DNA of 13,130 bases from assembly GCA_023442755.1 (NCBI GenBank), contig JAEZXS010000277.1:1-13130 (forward strand). Reading direction: 5' to 3'. Below the pieces are notes generated by a model. The model worked only from the letters and a program-made list of their open reading frames with translations, did not search any database and had not been told where the DNA came from. The DNA comes from Pseudomonadota bacterium. GTDB lineage: Bacteria > Desulfobacterota > Syntrophobacteria > Syntrophobacterales > Syntrophobacteraceae. The translations under genes and the position numbers were made by a program. Below, one piece after another: positions 1 through 7,133 of this stretch (the first letter of the stretch is position 1; each line of letters starts with the position of its first letter).

Positions 1-126
1 CCCCTTTTTACCCTCCCCCGCCTCGACGTCCCCCCGGACATGTGGGAACTGCTCAAGCTGGGTATGGGCGGCTACATCATCGGCCGCACGGTGGAAAAGA
101 GTGTGAACGCATGGAAGCAGCAATAG
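1..126 (+). CDS. C-terminal end of a phage holin-like protein (partial, 5' end outside window)
   Basis: An open frame runs from base 1 to a TAG at 124-126 and gives 41 residues. It has a proline-rich start (residues about 1-13), an MWELLKLGMGGYIIGRTVEK segment and a short basic tail ending WKQQ. This LLK-G-GGY-GR-VEK pattern resembles the C-terminus of 3TM-type holins found in Mu-like prophages and gene transfer agents, which release particles by permeabilising the inner membrane. The position just ahead of the terminase genes fits a lysis module. The next gene starts 9 bp downstream with its own AGGAGG, so the two are probably co-transcribed. The family call rests on a short tail only; the membrane segments lie outside the window. 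Confidence 0.5.
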   Translation, partial: PLFTLPRLDVPPDMWELLKLGMGGYIIGRTVEKSVNAWKQQ

Positions 127-135
127 GAGGGCGGA

Positions 136-492
136 ATGGATCAGCTTGCACTGGACCTGGCCGTAAAGCTGGCCTCCTCGTTCGGGATTCCGGGAATAAT
201 TTTCGTTGTCTGGTACTTCAGCGAGAGAAGCCATGAGAGAACGATCCAGGCCTACCGGGAGGATACGCTGCGCCAGCAGAAGGTATTCCAGGACGGCCTG
301 GCCGAAGTGCGGCGCATGTACGAGGACAACGCGGACCTGGTGAAAGCGTATGCGAGCCTCGCTTCCGACCAGAAGGACGTTCTCATCATGAATGCACAGG
401 GCTTTGCCCGGCTGAGCGACCAGATAGACCGGAATCAGTTCTGCCCGATGGTCAGGCTCAAGAAGCAGGCTAGCGGGACGGAAGTGGGATGA
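136..492 (+). CDS. Small phage membrane protein with coiled coil (hypothetical, lysis region)
   Basis: This gene encodes 118 residues. A strong AGGAGG at 125-130 sits 5 bp before the ATG, which fixes the start. Residues 16-28 (FGIPGIIFVVWYF) form one membrane segment near the N-terminus. Residues 29-98 are charged and heptad-like, typical of a helical coiled coil. A short NQFCPMVR block follows at 100-107. A one-TM protein with a coiled coil, encoded between a holin-like gene and the terminase, has the build of an inner-membrane spanin (Rz-like) or another lysis accessory, but I do not recognise the family and there is no overlapping o-spanin gene. The role is inference from topology and position. 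It is certainly a real gene by start signal and codon use. Confidence 0.75.
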   Translation: MDQLALDLAVKLASSFGIPGIIFVVWYFSERSHERTIQAYREDTLRQQKVFQDGLAEVRRMYEDNADLVKAYASLASDQKDVLIMNAQGFARLSDQIDRNQFCPMVRLKKQASGTEVG

Positions 493-541
493 GCGGGCCG
501 GCGCTTTGCCGGGGTGAAAAGACAGATCAGGAGTTGTGTCG

Positions 542-1048
542 ATGTCCGAAGCTCCGAAAAAGAAAGCGACGCGATCGGGCGATCTCCCGCCCGAGGTCCT
601 CGTGCAGGTGAACGAACTCCTGGTGGACGGGAAATCCGGCGAGGAAATCCGGGATTTTCTCGCCGGCCTGGGCTACGACTTCGAGAAGACGGTGCTCGGC
701 CGGTACGGCGCCGATTTTCTCGAAAACTACCGCCGGCTAAAGATAGTCGAGGAAAAATCGCGCGCCCTCAGTGCCGATGAGGAAAACGAACTGGTCATCG
801 AGGAAGCCGCATCGCGGGCCTTTGCCTGGATGATCGTCGAGGCGCAACTGGACGGAAAAATCGATTTGAAGGGCCTGCCCAGGCTTCTTGCGGATTTTGC
901 GCGGCTCCAGTCTTCCAACGTTCAGCGCGAAAAGCTGCGCCGCGAATGGAAGGCGAAGGCCGCGCAGGAAGCCGAGGAAAGCACACCAGGCGGCCTGACG
1001 GATGAGGTCGCCGAGGAAATACGGCGCAAAATCCTGGGCATCGAATGA
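542..1048 (+). CDS. Mu gp27-like small terminase subunit (DUF3486)
   Basis: The small terminase binds phage DNA and recruits the large subunit for headful packaging. I chose the ATG at 542 (168 aa) over the in-frame GTG at 536 because AGGAG at 529-533 lies 8 bp before the ATG but only 2 bp before the GTG. The protein has a basic N-terminus (PKKKATR), then a helix-turn-helix-like region at about residues 15-60 (LPPEVLVQVNELLVDGKSGE and following), followed by long charged helices, as in DUF3486 proteins. The stop overlaps the start of the large terminase by 4 bp (ATGA), which implies translational coupling. Family assignment rests on this architecture and the invariant position directly before a gp28-type terminase. 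Sequence motifs alone are weak. Confidence 0.75.
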   Translation: MSEAPKKKATRSGDLPPEVLVQVNELLVDGKSGEEIRDFLAGLGYDFEKTVLGRYGADFLENYRRLKIVEEKSRALSADEENELVIEEAASRAFAWMIVEAQLDGKIDLKGLPRLLADFARLQSSNVQREKLRREWKAKAAQEAEESTPGGLTDEVAEEIRRKILGIE

Positions 1049-2499
1049 AGGTTACACGCGTTCTCCTTCCATACCAGCGGAATTGGATTGCGGACAAGTC
1101 GCCCGTCAAGGTATGTGAAAAGTCGCGCCGTGTCGGGATTTCATGGTGCGAGGCTGCCGACGGTGCAATGACTGCGGGGTCTCTCTCCGGCATGAACGTC
1201 TGGTACCTCGGCTACAACCGGGAAATGGCACTTGAATTCATAAATGACACGGCATTCTGGGCGAAATACCTCGGCATCGCGGCGGGCGAAAACAAACAGG
1301 TGCTTATCCGGAACAGGGGAAAAGACATCCTCGGCTATCGCATCCGTTTTGCAACGGGGTTCCGGGTAACGGCCCTTTCGAGTCGCCCGAACAACCTCAG
1401 GGGAAAGCAGGGCAAGGTGGTGATAGACGAAGCCGCCTTCCACAACGAACTGCCCCAGCTCCTCAAGGCCGCTGTAGCTCTTCTCATGTGGGGCGGGCGG
1501 CTTGCCGTGATCAGCACGCACAACGGCGACGAAAACCCGTTCAACGAACTTGTCGGCGATATCCGCTCGGGAAAGAAGCCCTACACCCTCCACAGGATTG
1601 CCCTTGATGATGCCCTGAAGGAGGGGCTGTTCAGCCGGATCTGCCTTGCATCGGGAAAGGAGTGGTCCGAAGAGGCCGAGGCGGCGTGGCGGCGAGAACT
1701 GGTCGAATTCTACGGCGAGTTCGCAGACGAAGAGCTTTTCTGCATTCCCGGCCGCGGTTCCGGTGCGTGGCTGCCCCGCGCGCTTATCGAAAGCTGCATG
1801 GATGAAAGCGCTCCCGTGGTCCGTTGGGTGTGCCGGCCCGAATTTGCCGAGCTGCCCGAATCCGTCAGGAACGCCGAAACCGAAGGATGGTGCCGGTCCA
1901 ATCTCGATCGGCTGCTTGATTCCCTGCCGGAAGACATGCCATCCTTTTTCGGAGAAGACTTCGGCCGAAGTGGCGACCTCACGGTGATCATCCCCCTTCA
2001 GGAAACCGGCGCGCTCAAGTACCGGGCCCCCTTTGCCGTCGAACTCCGAAACGTCCCCTTCCGCCAGCAGGAACAAATCCTTTTTTACATTGCGGACAGG
2101 CTGCCGCACTTTTCGGGCGGAGCGCTCGATGCGCGGGGCAACGGACATTATCTCGCAGAGGTTGCCATGCAGCGCTACGGTGCCTGGCGCATCAGGCAGG
2201 TGATGCTTTCGGACAAGTGGTACATGGAGAATATGCCTTCCTGTCGTGCGGCTTTCGAGGACCGAAGCATCGCCATCCCGAAAGACCCCGACATCCTGGA
2301 CGACCTGCGCGCCGTGCGCATGGAGAAGGGAATTGGGAAAGTCCCCGAAAGCCACAGGGGCAAGGGGCGAGACGGCGGGCAGCGGCACGGGGACGCGGCG
2401 ATAGCCCTGGCGCTCGCCTGGCATGCGGCGCGGCAGATCAAGGGCGGTCCCGTGGAGTACGAATCCGCCTGCGGCAGGAGGGACCTGGGCGGCTATTAG
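1045..2499 (+). CDS. Mu gp28-like terminase large subunit
   Basis: This is the packaging motor ATPase and headful nuclease of a Mu-like phage, 484 aa. Visible motifs run in the family order. A Walker A-like KSRRVGIS lies at residues 26-33, with W34 next to it. Walker B VVIDEA is at 125-130 (D128, E129), and the coupling motif ISTHNG at 156-161. The RNase H-like nuclease acidic residues are in GEDFGRSGD (D305/D311), ALDARGNG (D362) and RHGDAAIALALA (D450). All catalytic elements are present, and the C-terminus extends about 30 residues past the last motif, so the protein looks complete. It starts in a 4-bp overlap with the small subunit gene. Downstream it is followed by an AT-rich non-phage stretch rather than the portal gene normally found there, which lies 9.4 kb away. 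Confidence 0.93.
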   Translation: MKVTRVLLPYQRNWIADKSPVKVCEKSRRVGISWCEAADGAMTAGSLSGMNVWYLGYNREMALEFINDTAFWAKYLGIAAGENKQVLIRNRGKDILGYRIRFATGFRVTALSSRPNNLRGKQGKVVIDEAAFHNELPQLLKAAVALLMWGGRLAVISTHNGDENPFNELVGDIRSGKKPYTLHRIALDDALKEGLFSRICLASGKEWSEEAEAAWRRELVEFYGEFADEELFCIPGRGSGAWLPRALIESCMDESAPVVRWVCRPEFAELPESVRNAETEGWCRSNLDRLLDSLPEDMPSFFGEDFGRSGDLTVIIPLQETGALKYRAPFAVELRNVPFRQQEQILFYIADRLPHFSGGALDARGNGHYLAEVAMQRYGAWRIRQVMLSDKWYMENMPSCRAAFEDRSIAIPKDPDILDDLRAVRMEKGIGKVPESHRGKGRDGGQRHGDAAIALALAWHAARQIKGGPVEYESACGRRDLGGY

Positions 2500-2620
2500 G
2501 ACAATTTTAAAGAATAGACTCTATGTCATGCCTGCCTTGCAGGACTTATAATGAGTTCAAGATAATGTAGAGGACTAAGTAACCATTATTATATGTAGAC
2601 CTGTTTCGGAGGGATTACTG
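2500..2620 (+). promoter_or_regulatory. AT-rich junction with possible promoter and small palindrome
   Basis: Base composition drops abruptly from GC-rich phage coding sequence to an AT-rich spacer. It holds a consensus-like TATAAT at 2547-2552, but no good -35 lies 16-18 bp upstream. A perfect inverted repeat CCTGC-CTT-GCAGG lies at 2531-2543, directly ahead of the TATAAT. A GGAGGG at 2608-2613 serves the small ORF at 2621. The promoter is a guess from the -10 alone. This spacer marks the left junction between the phage terminase gene and the non-phage segment. Confidence 0.3.
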
Positions 2621-2830
2621 ATGAAGCCGGATGTGTTGATTTGGGCAAAAGACAGCGAGGGACGGAGGCATCTTTGTCCCATGAACGAACTGGATGACGC
2701 GAACTTTGTCAGGGCCGGGGAAATAGACAGGTGCGTCGATGACGACAGCAGGCTGGAGAGCCGTGTGCACGTGCCGTCGAACGATCCCGAAGGGAGAATA
2801 ATGTTCGCGAAGTCGGAAAGCCTCAACTAG
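2621..2830 (+). CDS. Small hypothetical protein, 69 aa
   Basis: This short ORF has a good GGAGGG Shine-Dalgarno sequence 7 bp before its ATG, a possible promoter upstream and a strong hairpin about 30 bp after its stop, so it may be a self-contained transcription unit. The protein is hydrophilic and acidic in its middle part, with CPMNELDDANF at residues 19-29 and CVDDDSR at 38-44. It has no signal peptide or membrane segment, and its two cysteines are not arranged as a metal site. I do not recognise it. It lies just inside the non-phage segment next to the terminase gene. It could be an orphan phage gene, a host gene or a moron. Confidence 0.5.
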   Translation: MKPDVLIWAKDSEGRRHLCPMNELDDANFVRAGEIDRCVDDDSRLESRVHVPSNDPEGRIMFAKSESLN

Positions 2831-2859
2831 TGCACTAAGCCAAATATCCTGAGAGTTGC

Positions 2860-2881
2860 CGCCCCGGCGCAAGCCGGGGCG
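2860..2881. terminator. GC-rich hairpin, probable bidirectional terminator
   Basis: GCCCCGGC (2861-2868) and GCCGGGGC (2873-2880) form a perfect 8-bp stem around a GCAA tetraloop, extendable by one C-G pair at 2860/2881. It sits between the convergent 69-aa ORF (plus) and the FMN enzyme gene (minus), where a shared terminator is expected. There is no T-run on either side, so it may be a weak or factor-assisted terminator, or a dispersed intergenic hairpin. Confidence 0.5.
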
Positions 2882-2985
2882 CTGAAGTCTCAACGGATCT
2901 CTCGCGATTGCTCCAACCGACCAGATACCATACTTCAGCGTCCTATTCCTTAACCTGATTAAAACAGGTGTCGGAGCCGATCTGC

Positions 2986-4107
2986 TCAGCCGAGATATCT
3001 GCTCGAAATCCCGGCAATGTTTTCACAGCCGGCAAGTTTCATGGTAAGCCGCAATTCGGAGTTCAGGGTTTCCAGCACCGATTTTACCCCCATCCAGCCT
3101 CCCAAAGCCAACCCGTACTGCACCGGGCGCCCGATTGCGACGGCGCTCGCCCCCATCGCCAGGGCCTTGAATACGTGACTGCCTCGTCGGATGCCGCTGT
3201 CTAGTATTACGGGAACCCGCCCGCCCAAAGCCTCCACGATGCCCCGCAGGGCTTTGAAAGAGGCAGGGGCGCCGTCGAGTTGGCGTCCTCCGTGATTGGA
3301 CACCTGGATTGCCGAGGCTCCGCGTTCCACGCACTGCATCGCATTTTCCGGCGACAGAATACCCTTGACTATGACCGGCAAATCCGCTTCTTTTCGAATG
3401 AATTCGATGTCGGATAACTCCAGGTTGGATTTGAACGTTTTCATCAACTCCGGGAAACTGATTCCGGTTCTCGCACCCGGTACGTTCGGGAAAGCCAGGG
3501 CAGTCGGATAGACAAACCCGGTTCGACGGTCCGCTTCGCGATTGCCGGCCCACTCCGCATCGACTGTCAGGACCACGGCCGTGCACCCGATGGCCTTGGC
3601 GCGCTGAATCATTTCCCGGTTAACGGACGGATCGGCGGTATAATAGAGCTGGAACCACTTCGGGCCGGATGCGGCTTTCCCGATCTGTTCGAACGGCATG
3701 TTGGCAAGAGTGGGCACGCACATGAGGGCGCCCGATTCGGCTGCTCCCCGGGCGGTGCCGCCCTCGGCGCTGGAATGAGCCAGGCCGTGCGCCGCTGTCG
3801 GCGACACGATAATGGGCATGGCCGGCTTCGAACCGAGAAGTTCGATCCGGGTGTCCGGGGTCCCAATGCCGGTGAGGAATTGCGGGATTATCTGCACGTC
3901 GTCGAATGCGCGCGTATTCTCCCTCAGTGTCCACTCATCCCCGGCGCCCCCGGCGATGTATTCGAACGGTCCCGTTGGAATGATCCTCCCCGCCTGGGCT
4001 GCCAGGTCGTGGAGGTTTATGATGTCGAGGGGCCTTTCTGCGGTGCCTGCCGTATATTCCCGTGCGGCTGCCGTTCCGTGTGTTCCAGCGCTCTCTATTC
4101 CGCTCAT
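2986..4107 (-). CDS. FMN-dependent alpha-hydroxy acid oxidase/dehydrogenase, lactate oxidase-like
   Basis: This is a TIM-barrel flavoenzyme that oxidises an L-2-hydroxy acid, probably L-lactate, to the keto acid. The 373 aa resemble lactate oxidase and lactate 2-monooxygenase. Visible features are FEYIAGGAGDEWTLREN (Y50), the FMN loop PTAAHGLAHSSAEGGTA from about residue 103, FQLYYT (Q153, Y155), TVDAEWAGNRE (D183, R190), VKG (K248), the catalytic SNHGGRQLDGAP (H272, R275), the phosphate-binding DSGIRRG (303-309) and GRPVQYGLALGGW. I chose the ATG at 4107 because GGGGAG lies 7 bp before it. A longer frame to a TTG at 4167 exists, but that TTG is the first part of a TTGACA -35 box. It is cytoplasmic, with no signal peptide. 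It is divergent from the DUF47-pit operon. Whether it donates electrons to O2 or to an acceptor cannot be read from the sequence. Confidence 0.88.
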   Translation of the reverse strand: MSGIESAGTHGTAAAREYTAGTAERPLDIINLHDLAAQAGRIIPTGPFEYIAGGAGDEWTLRENTRAFDDVQIIPQFLTGIGTPDTRIELLGSKPAMPIIVSPTAAHGLAHSSAEGGTARGAAESGALMCVPTLANMPFEQIGKAASGPKWFQLYYTADPSVNREMIQRAKAIGCTAVVLTVDAEWAGNREADRRTGFVYPTALAFPNVPGARTGISFPELMKTFKSNLELSDIEFIRKEADLPVIVKGILSPENAMQCVERGASAIQVSNHGGRQLDGAPASFKALRGIVEALGGRVPVILDSGIRRGSHVFKALAMGASAVAIGRPVQYGLALGGWMGVKSVLETLNSELRLTMKLAGCENIAGISSRYLG

Positions 4108-4127
4108 TCGCGTTCTCCCCGTTGAGT

Positions 4128-4167
4128 TCCTGCCGGCAGGATTTAAGGCGCTTTTCCCGGATGTCAA
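4128..4167 (-). promoter_or_regulatory. Promoter of the FMN enzyme gene with a palindromic operator candidate
   Basis: Read on the minus strand, a perfect TTGACA (4162-4167) precedes TTAAAT (4141-4146) with a 15-bp spacer, somewhat short. Directly downstream, around the expected transcription start, lies a perfect 14-bp palindrome (4128-4141, core CCTGCCGGCAGG). The arrangement is that of a repressible promoter. The regulator is unknown, and the site does not match the GntR-type LldR half sites I know. Confidence 0.4.
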
Positions 4168-4319
4168 TCGGGGTGGAGCCGATGGGGCGGGAAGCTGTTT
4201 CCGTGTGCTCTCCGGTCTGTTAATATAAGCCGTTGAGCGACCGCCGACCGATGTGGTAGTGTGCGCAACCGAAAAACGGATCCCCTGTCAAAAAATAGCC
4301 CGCTTTTTTCGTCCGGATG

Positions 4320-4346
4320 TTGCCCGGGACCGGGCAGGGGTATGAT
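4320..4346 (+). promoter_or_regulatory. Possible promoter of the DUF47-pit operon with an inner palindrome
   Basis: TTGCCC (4320-4325) and TATGAT (4341-4346) are separated by 15 bp and lie 30 bp before the DUF47 ATG. Between and overlapping them is a perfect inverted repeat TGCCCGG-GA-CCGGGCA (4321-4336), which could be an operator. No convincing paired PHO box is present. Confidence 0.3.
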
Positions 4347-4375
4347 CCGAACGCCAATACTCTGTAGAGGGAACC

Positions 4376-5005
4376 ATGTCCTTCAGTCTTTTTCCCAAAT
4401 CACCAAAGTTTTTCGAACTGTTCCGCGAACAGAACCGAATCATCGTAAACGCGGCGACAGTGCTCGATAAGGTGGCTCAGGAATTTGCAAACTGCGAAAA
4501 CCTGTGCCAGGAAATCAATAAGCTGGAAGCCGAAGGCGACGTTATTAACCGGACTATTCGCCGGGAGCTGTCCACCACTTTCATCACTCCGATCGACCGC
4601 GAGGATATCCATGAAATCAACTCGTCCCAGGAAACCATCCTGAATCACATCCAGGCCGTCAGCAACCGGATCGGGGTCTACGGGTTCTCACGGATGCAGT
4701 TCCCGGCCAGGAAGATGATTTCCGACGTCAAGGGTATGGTTACGGGTATCGGAGTGATGCTCGGTAAGCTTGGCAGCGGAAAGGAAGTCTCCGACACCGT
4801 CAAGCAGGTCAAACAGCTCAAGAAGGAGTGCGAGATGCTCCTGCTGAGCGGCCTGGGCGAGCTTTACGACAATCCGTCCCCCGGGCCGGCGGAAGTAGTG
4901 GACATCATCAAGTGGGCCCAGGTTTACGACCGCATCGACAAACTGTTCAACAGGACATGGCAGCTGACCAAATCCATCGAAGGGATCGTGCTCAAGAATG
5001 CCTGA
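4376..5005 (+). CDS. DUF47 (PhoU-like) Pit accessory protein
   Basis: This 209-aa all-helical protein is of the PhoU-like DUF47 family, commonly encoded directly before Pit transporters and thought to modulate them. Diagnostic features are EAEGD at residues 51-55, R59 and E64, then TTFITPIDREDIHEIN at 67-82, the metal-binding acidic signature of the family. The C-terminal helix carries YDRIDKLFNRTWQLTKSIE. Length is normal for the family (about 205-215 aa). The start is supported by GAGGG at 4367-4371. The last 8 bp overlap the pit gene, so translation is probably coupled. It is expected at the inner face of the membrane in complex with Pit. The function as a Pit regulator is inferred from the family and context. 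Confidence 0.92.
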   Translation: MSFSLFPKSPKFFELFREQNRIIVNAATVLDKVAQEFANCENLCQEINKLEAEGDVINRTIRRELSTTFITPIDREDIHEINSSQETILNHIQAVSNRIGVYGFSRMQFPARKMISDVKGMVTGIGVMLGKLGSGKEVSDTVKQVKQLKKECEMLLLSGLGELYDNPSPGPAEVVDIIKWAQVYDRIDKLFNRTWQLTKSIEGIVLKNA

Positions 5006-6008
5006 TATGCCTTTGCTCCTGTTGGTGGTCATTGTCGTGGCACTCGCGTTCGATTTTACCAACGGGGCGCACGATACGGCAAATGCCATTGCGACCGTTG
5101 TTTCCACGAAGGTTCTGTCACCCGCTGTGGCGGTAATGATGGCCGCCCTGCTCAACATGATCGGGGCGTTCATCGGCACCCACGTGGCCCAGACGGTCGG
5201 CGGCGGCATCGTTAACCCGGAGATGATTAAGGGCTGCCAGGCCCTGACGCTTGCCGGGCTTTTCGGCGCCATCGCCTGGAACCTTCTGACGTGGTACCTG
5301 GGATTACCGTCTTCCTCCTCCCACGCCCTCATCGGCGGTCTGATCGGTGCAACCCTCGCCTATGCCGGTCCGGATGCCCTCCATTTCTCCTCCATTTTCA
5401 ACAAGGTCCTGATGCCGCTGGTCCTTTCTCCCATTGCCGGCTTCATTGCGGGCTACCTGATGATGCTTGCCCTGTCCTGGATCTTCTGCAATGCGAATCC
5501 CCGGAAGGTCAACAGGGGGTTTAGAAAGCTCCAGATCCTGTCTTCGGCCTTCATGGCCACCAGCCACGGCACGAACGACGCCCAGAAGACCATGGGGCTC
5601 ATAACCCTGGCGCTCTTCATCGGACATCAAGTGCCCGATATGACGGTGCCTTTCTGGGTAAAAACGGCCTGTGCCGTTTGCATGGCCATGGGCACGGCCA
5701 TCGGGGGCTGGAAAATCATCAAAACCATGGGGCACAAGATCTTCCACCTCGAAGCGGTGCACGGCTTCTCGGCGGAGACCTCCGCGGCCGGGGTCATCTC
5801 CGTTGCTTCCTATTTCGGAGCCCCGATCAGCACGACCCATGTCATTTCCGCGTCGATTCTCGGAGTCGGTTCGTCCAAGCGGCTATCCGCCGTGCGTTGG
5901 GGCGTGGCCGGGAGCATGGCGACCGCCTGGATACTCACCATCCCGGCTTCGGCCCTGGTCGCGGCAGTCTGTTTCGAGTTGCTCTCACTCCTGGGCCTGG
6001 CAAACTGA
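4998..6008 (+). CDS. pit: Pit-type inorganic phosphate transporter
   Basis: This is a low-affinity, cation-coupled inorganic phosphate permease of the PiT/SLC20 family, in the inner membrane, 336 aa. Both halves of the inverted duplication are visible: FDFTNGAHDTANA (18-30) with PSSSSHALIGG (104-114), and SHGTNDAQKTMG (189-200) with GAPISTTHVIS (274-284). The asparagine-aspartate/histidine motifs that bind phosphate and cation are intact. About ten hydrophobic segments are present and the length is typical for a short bacterial Pit. The gene overlaps the DUF47 gene by 8 bp. An internal ATG at 5007 is an alternative start that would remove only three residues. It is convergent with the patatin gene, 13 bp away, and no terminator hairpin is seen between them. 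Confidence 0.95.
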   Translation: MPDMPLLLLVVIVVALAFDFTNGAHDTANAIATVVSTKVLSPAVAVMMAALLNMIGAFIGTHVAQTVGGGIVNPEMIKGCQALTLAGLFGAIAWNLLTWYLGLPSSSSHALIGGLIGATLAYAGPDALHFSSIFNKVLMPLVLSPIAGFIAGYLMMLALSWIFCNANPRKVNRGFRKLQILSSAFMATSHGTNDAQKTMGLITLALFIGHQVPDMTVPFWVKTACAVCMAMGTAIGGWKIIKTMGHKIFHLEAVHGFSAETSAAGVISVASYFGAPISTTHVISASILGVGSSKRLSAVRWGVAGSMATAWILTIPASALVAAVCFELLSLLGLAN

Positions 6009-6021
6009 CCACTGCAAAGAC

Positions 6022-6978
6022 TCATCGCCTGTAGGCGGGAGCCTCGGGCGCAAGCAGCGAGCACAGTCTGTCCAGTTCCGCAGTCTTCGCACCGATCATC
6101 TGCCTGGCCTCAAATCGCAGCGCGAGCATATTCGACTTGGAAGCATTGTCCATATCGTCGCTCGCCGTCATCAATTCCTGCTGGAACCTGAAGTAGCTGT
6201 CGCCCAGAAGCTGCTTCATCTGGTAGTCCACCGCTCCGGCAACCCCGTCGAAGACGACGCTGAGAATCGGAAGCGCCCAGGCCGCCTTTCCCCAGTCTTT
6301 CGCCTCTTCGTAATGAATAGGCCGCGTATGCGCGCCGGTCCCCAGCGATAATAGCAGAAAGTCGTTTTCTTGCGGGTACAGCTTCTTTGCTTCCACATAG
6401 GCGGAAGTAGCCGGATTGTTTACGAAAACACCGCCGTCTATCAGTGTTGCCTCTCCCGTGTCGAGAGCCAGCTTCAACGGCTCGAAATAGGTGGGAGCGG
6501 CCGATGTCGCCCGCGCGACCAGTCTCATTTCGACCGTGTTCACGTCCTCTCTCCAGCTTTTGAAAAAGAAAGGCTGACGGTGTTCGATATCGTAGCTGCT
6601 TATGAGTACGGGCTTGAGAGCATTCTTGAGAAGATCGGTTCCGAAATAATCCTTTAAAACCGTCTCCAAAGGTTCCGCCGGGTATACCTCTTCGAGCAAT
6701 CCGGCAACGCTCGAAACTCCGTGCCAGAAAGACCTGCTGAAGATCTCTCCGCCTCGTTCCGTGTACAGCTCCATGAGCTTTTCCGCTGAAAACTGCGGGT
6801 TGCCGCTTCCGTCGCTCTTGCAGAGCCCCAGCGCCAGGATCCCCCCCGTGGAGGTCCCCGCGACCAAATCGAAAAGCTGAGAAACCGGCTTGCCTGTTCG
6901 ATTCTCGATCTCGGCGAGCACAACGGCCGGTATAATCCCTCTGATTCCTCCTCCGTCGATGGACAGGATTCTTTTCAT
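6022..6978 (-). CDS. Patatin-like phospholipase
   Basis: This 318-aa patatin-domain lipid acyl hydrolase uses a Ser-Asp dyad. The oxyanion loop DGGGIRG is at residues 8-14, the nucleophile elbow GTSTGG at 41-46 (S43), and the catalytic Asp in DGGVFVNNP at 181-189 (D181). The order and spacing are canonical, so the enzyme should be active. No signal peptide or membrane segment is present, so it is probably cytoplasmic. The start is fixed by GGAGGGG (6983-6989) 4 bp before the ATG. It is the last of three minus-strand genes, 155 bp after the toroid gene. Some relatives act as CBASS effectors, but no cyclase or CBASS partner lies in the window, so a housekeeping lipid role is more likely. The substrate is unknown. 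Confidence 0.92.
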   Translation of the reverse strand: MKRILSIDGGGIRGIIPAVVLAEIENRTGKPVSQLFDLVAGTSTGGILALGLCKSDGSGNPQFSAEKLMELYTERGGEIFSRSFWHGVSSVAGLLEEVYPAEPLETVLKDYFGTDLLKNALKPVLISSYDIEHRQPFFFKSWREDVNTVEMRLVARATSAAPTYFEPLKLALDTGEATLIDGGVFVNNPATSAYVEAKKLYPQENDFLLLSLGTGAHTRPIHYEEAKDWGKAAWALPILSVVFDGVAGAVDYQMKQLLGDSYFRFQQELMTASDDMDNASKSNMLALRFEARQMIGAKTAELDRLCSLLAPEAPAYRR

Positions 6979-7133
6979 GGCACCCCTCCATATGGAACCG
7001 CGGTTAACTATAGATGAGCCTGTGGACTGATGGGATTTGGAGACGAGTAATACAAGTACAGCCGGGAGCCGGCATTTTCACAATACCACACTTCACTCAT
7101 TTCGCTCCGGAATTCTGGAGGGTCAATTACCGG
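6979..7133 (-). promoter_or_regulatory. Spacer before the patatin gene with a near-palindrome
   Basis: This 155-bp spacer between the toroid and patatin genes contains a 16-bp near-palindrome centred on GAATTC (7105-7120, one mismatched pair) and a TATAGT-like element read on the minus strand near 7008-7013, without a clear -35. The spacer is long enough for a separate patatin promoter, but the evidence is weak. Confidence 0.2.

Larger units (their letters stand above)
1..2499 (+). mobile_element. Mu-like prophage, left segment (lysis and terminase block)
   Basis: Four consecutive plus-strand genes match the order of Mu-like late regions: holin-like tail, small membrane coiled-coil protein, gp27-like small terminase, gp28-like large terminase. 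Spacing is tight (9 bp, 49 bp, 4-bp overlap), as expected of one late operon. In Mu and its relatives the portal gene gp29 follows gp28 immediately. Here the recognisable phage sequence stops after the terminase at 2499 and resumes at about 11863. No Mu end, transposase or integrase is visible in the window, so the outer boundary lies upstream of base 1. Confidence 0.75.

Noticed and set aside
1141..2424. Long open frame (427 codons) on the minus strand
   Set aside because: It is a shadow of the terminase gene, whose ATPase and nuclease motifs all lie on the plus strand.
2986..4167. Longer N-terminus of the FMN enzyme from a TTG at 4167
   Set aside because: The TTG is part of a TTGACA box, and a good ribosome site precedes the ATG at 4107.
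4283..4301. PHO-box-like CTGTCA upstream of DUF47-pit
   Set aside because: There is only one half site. The second 11-bp repeat does not match, so it is not a credible PhoB site.
6022..6978. Patatin as a CBASS effector (CapV-like)
   Set aside because: No CD-NTase cyclase, Cap2/Cap3 or other CBASS partner lies beside it, and catalytic patatin motifs alone are not specific.
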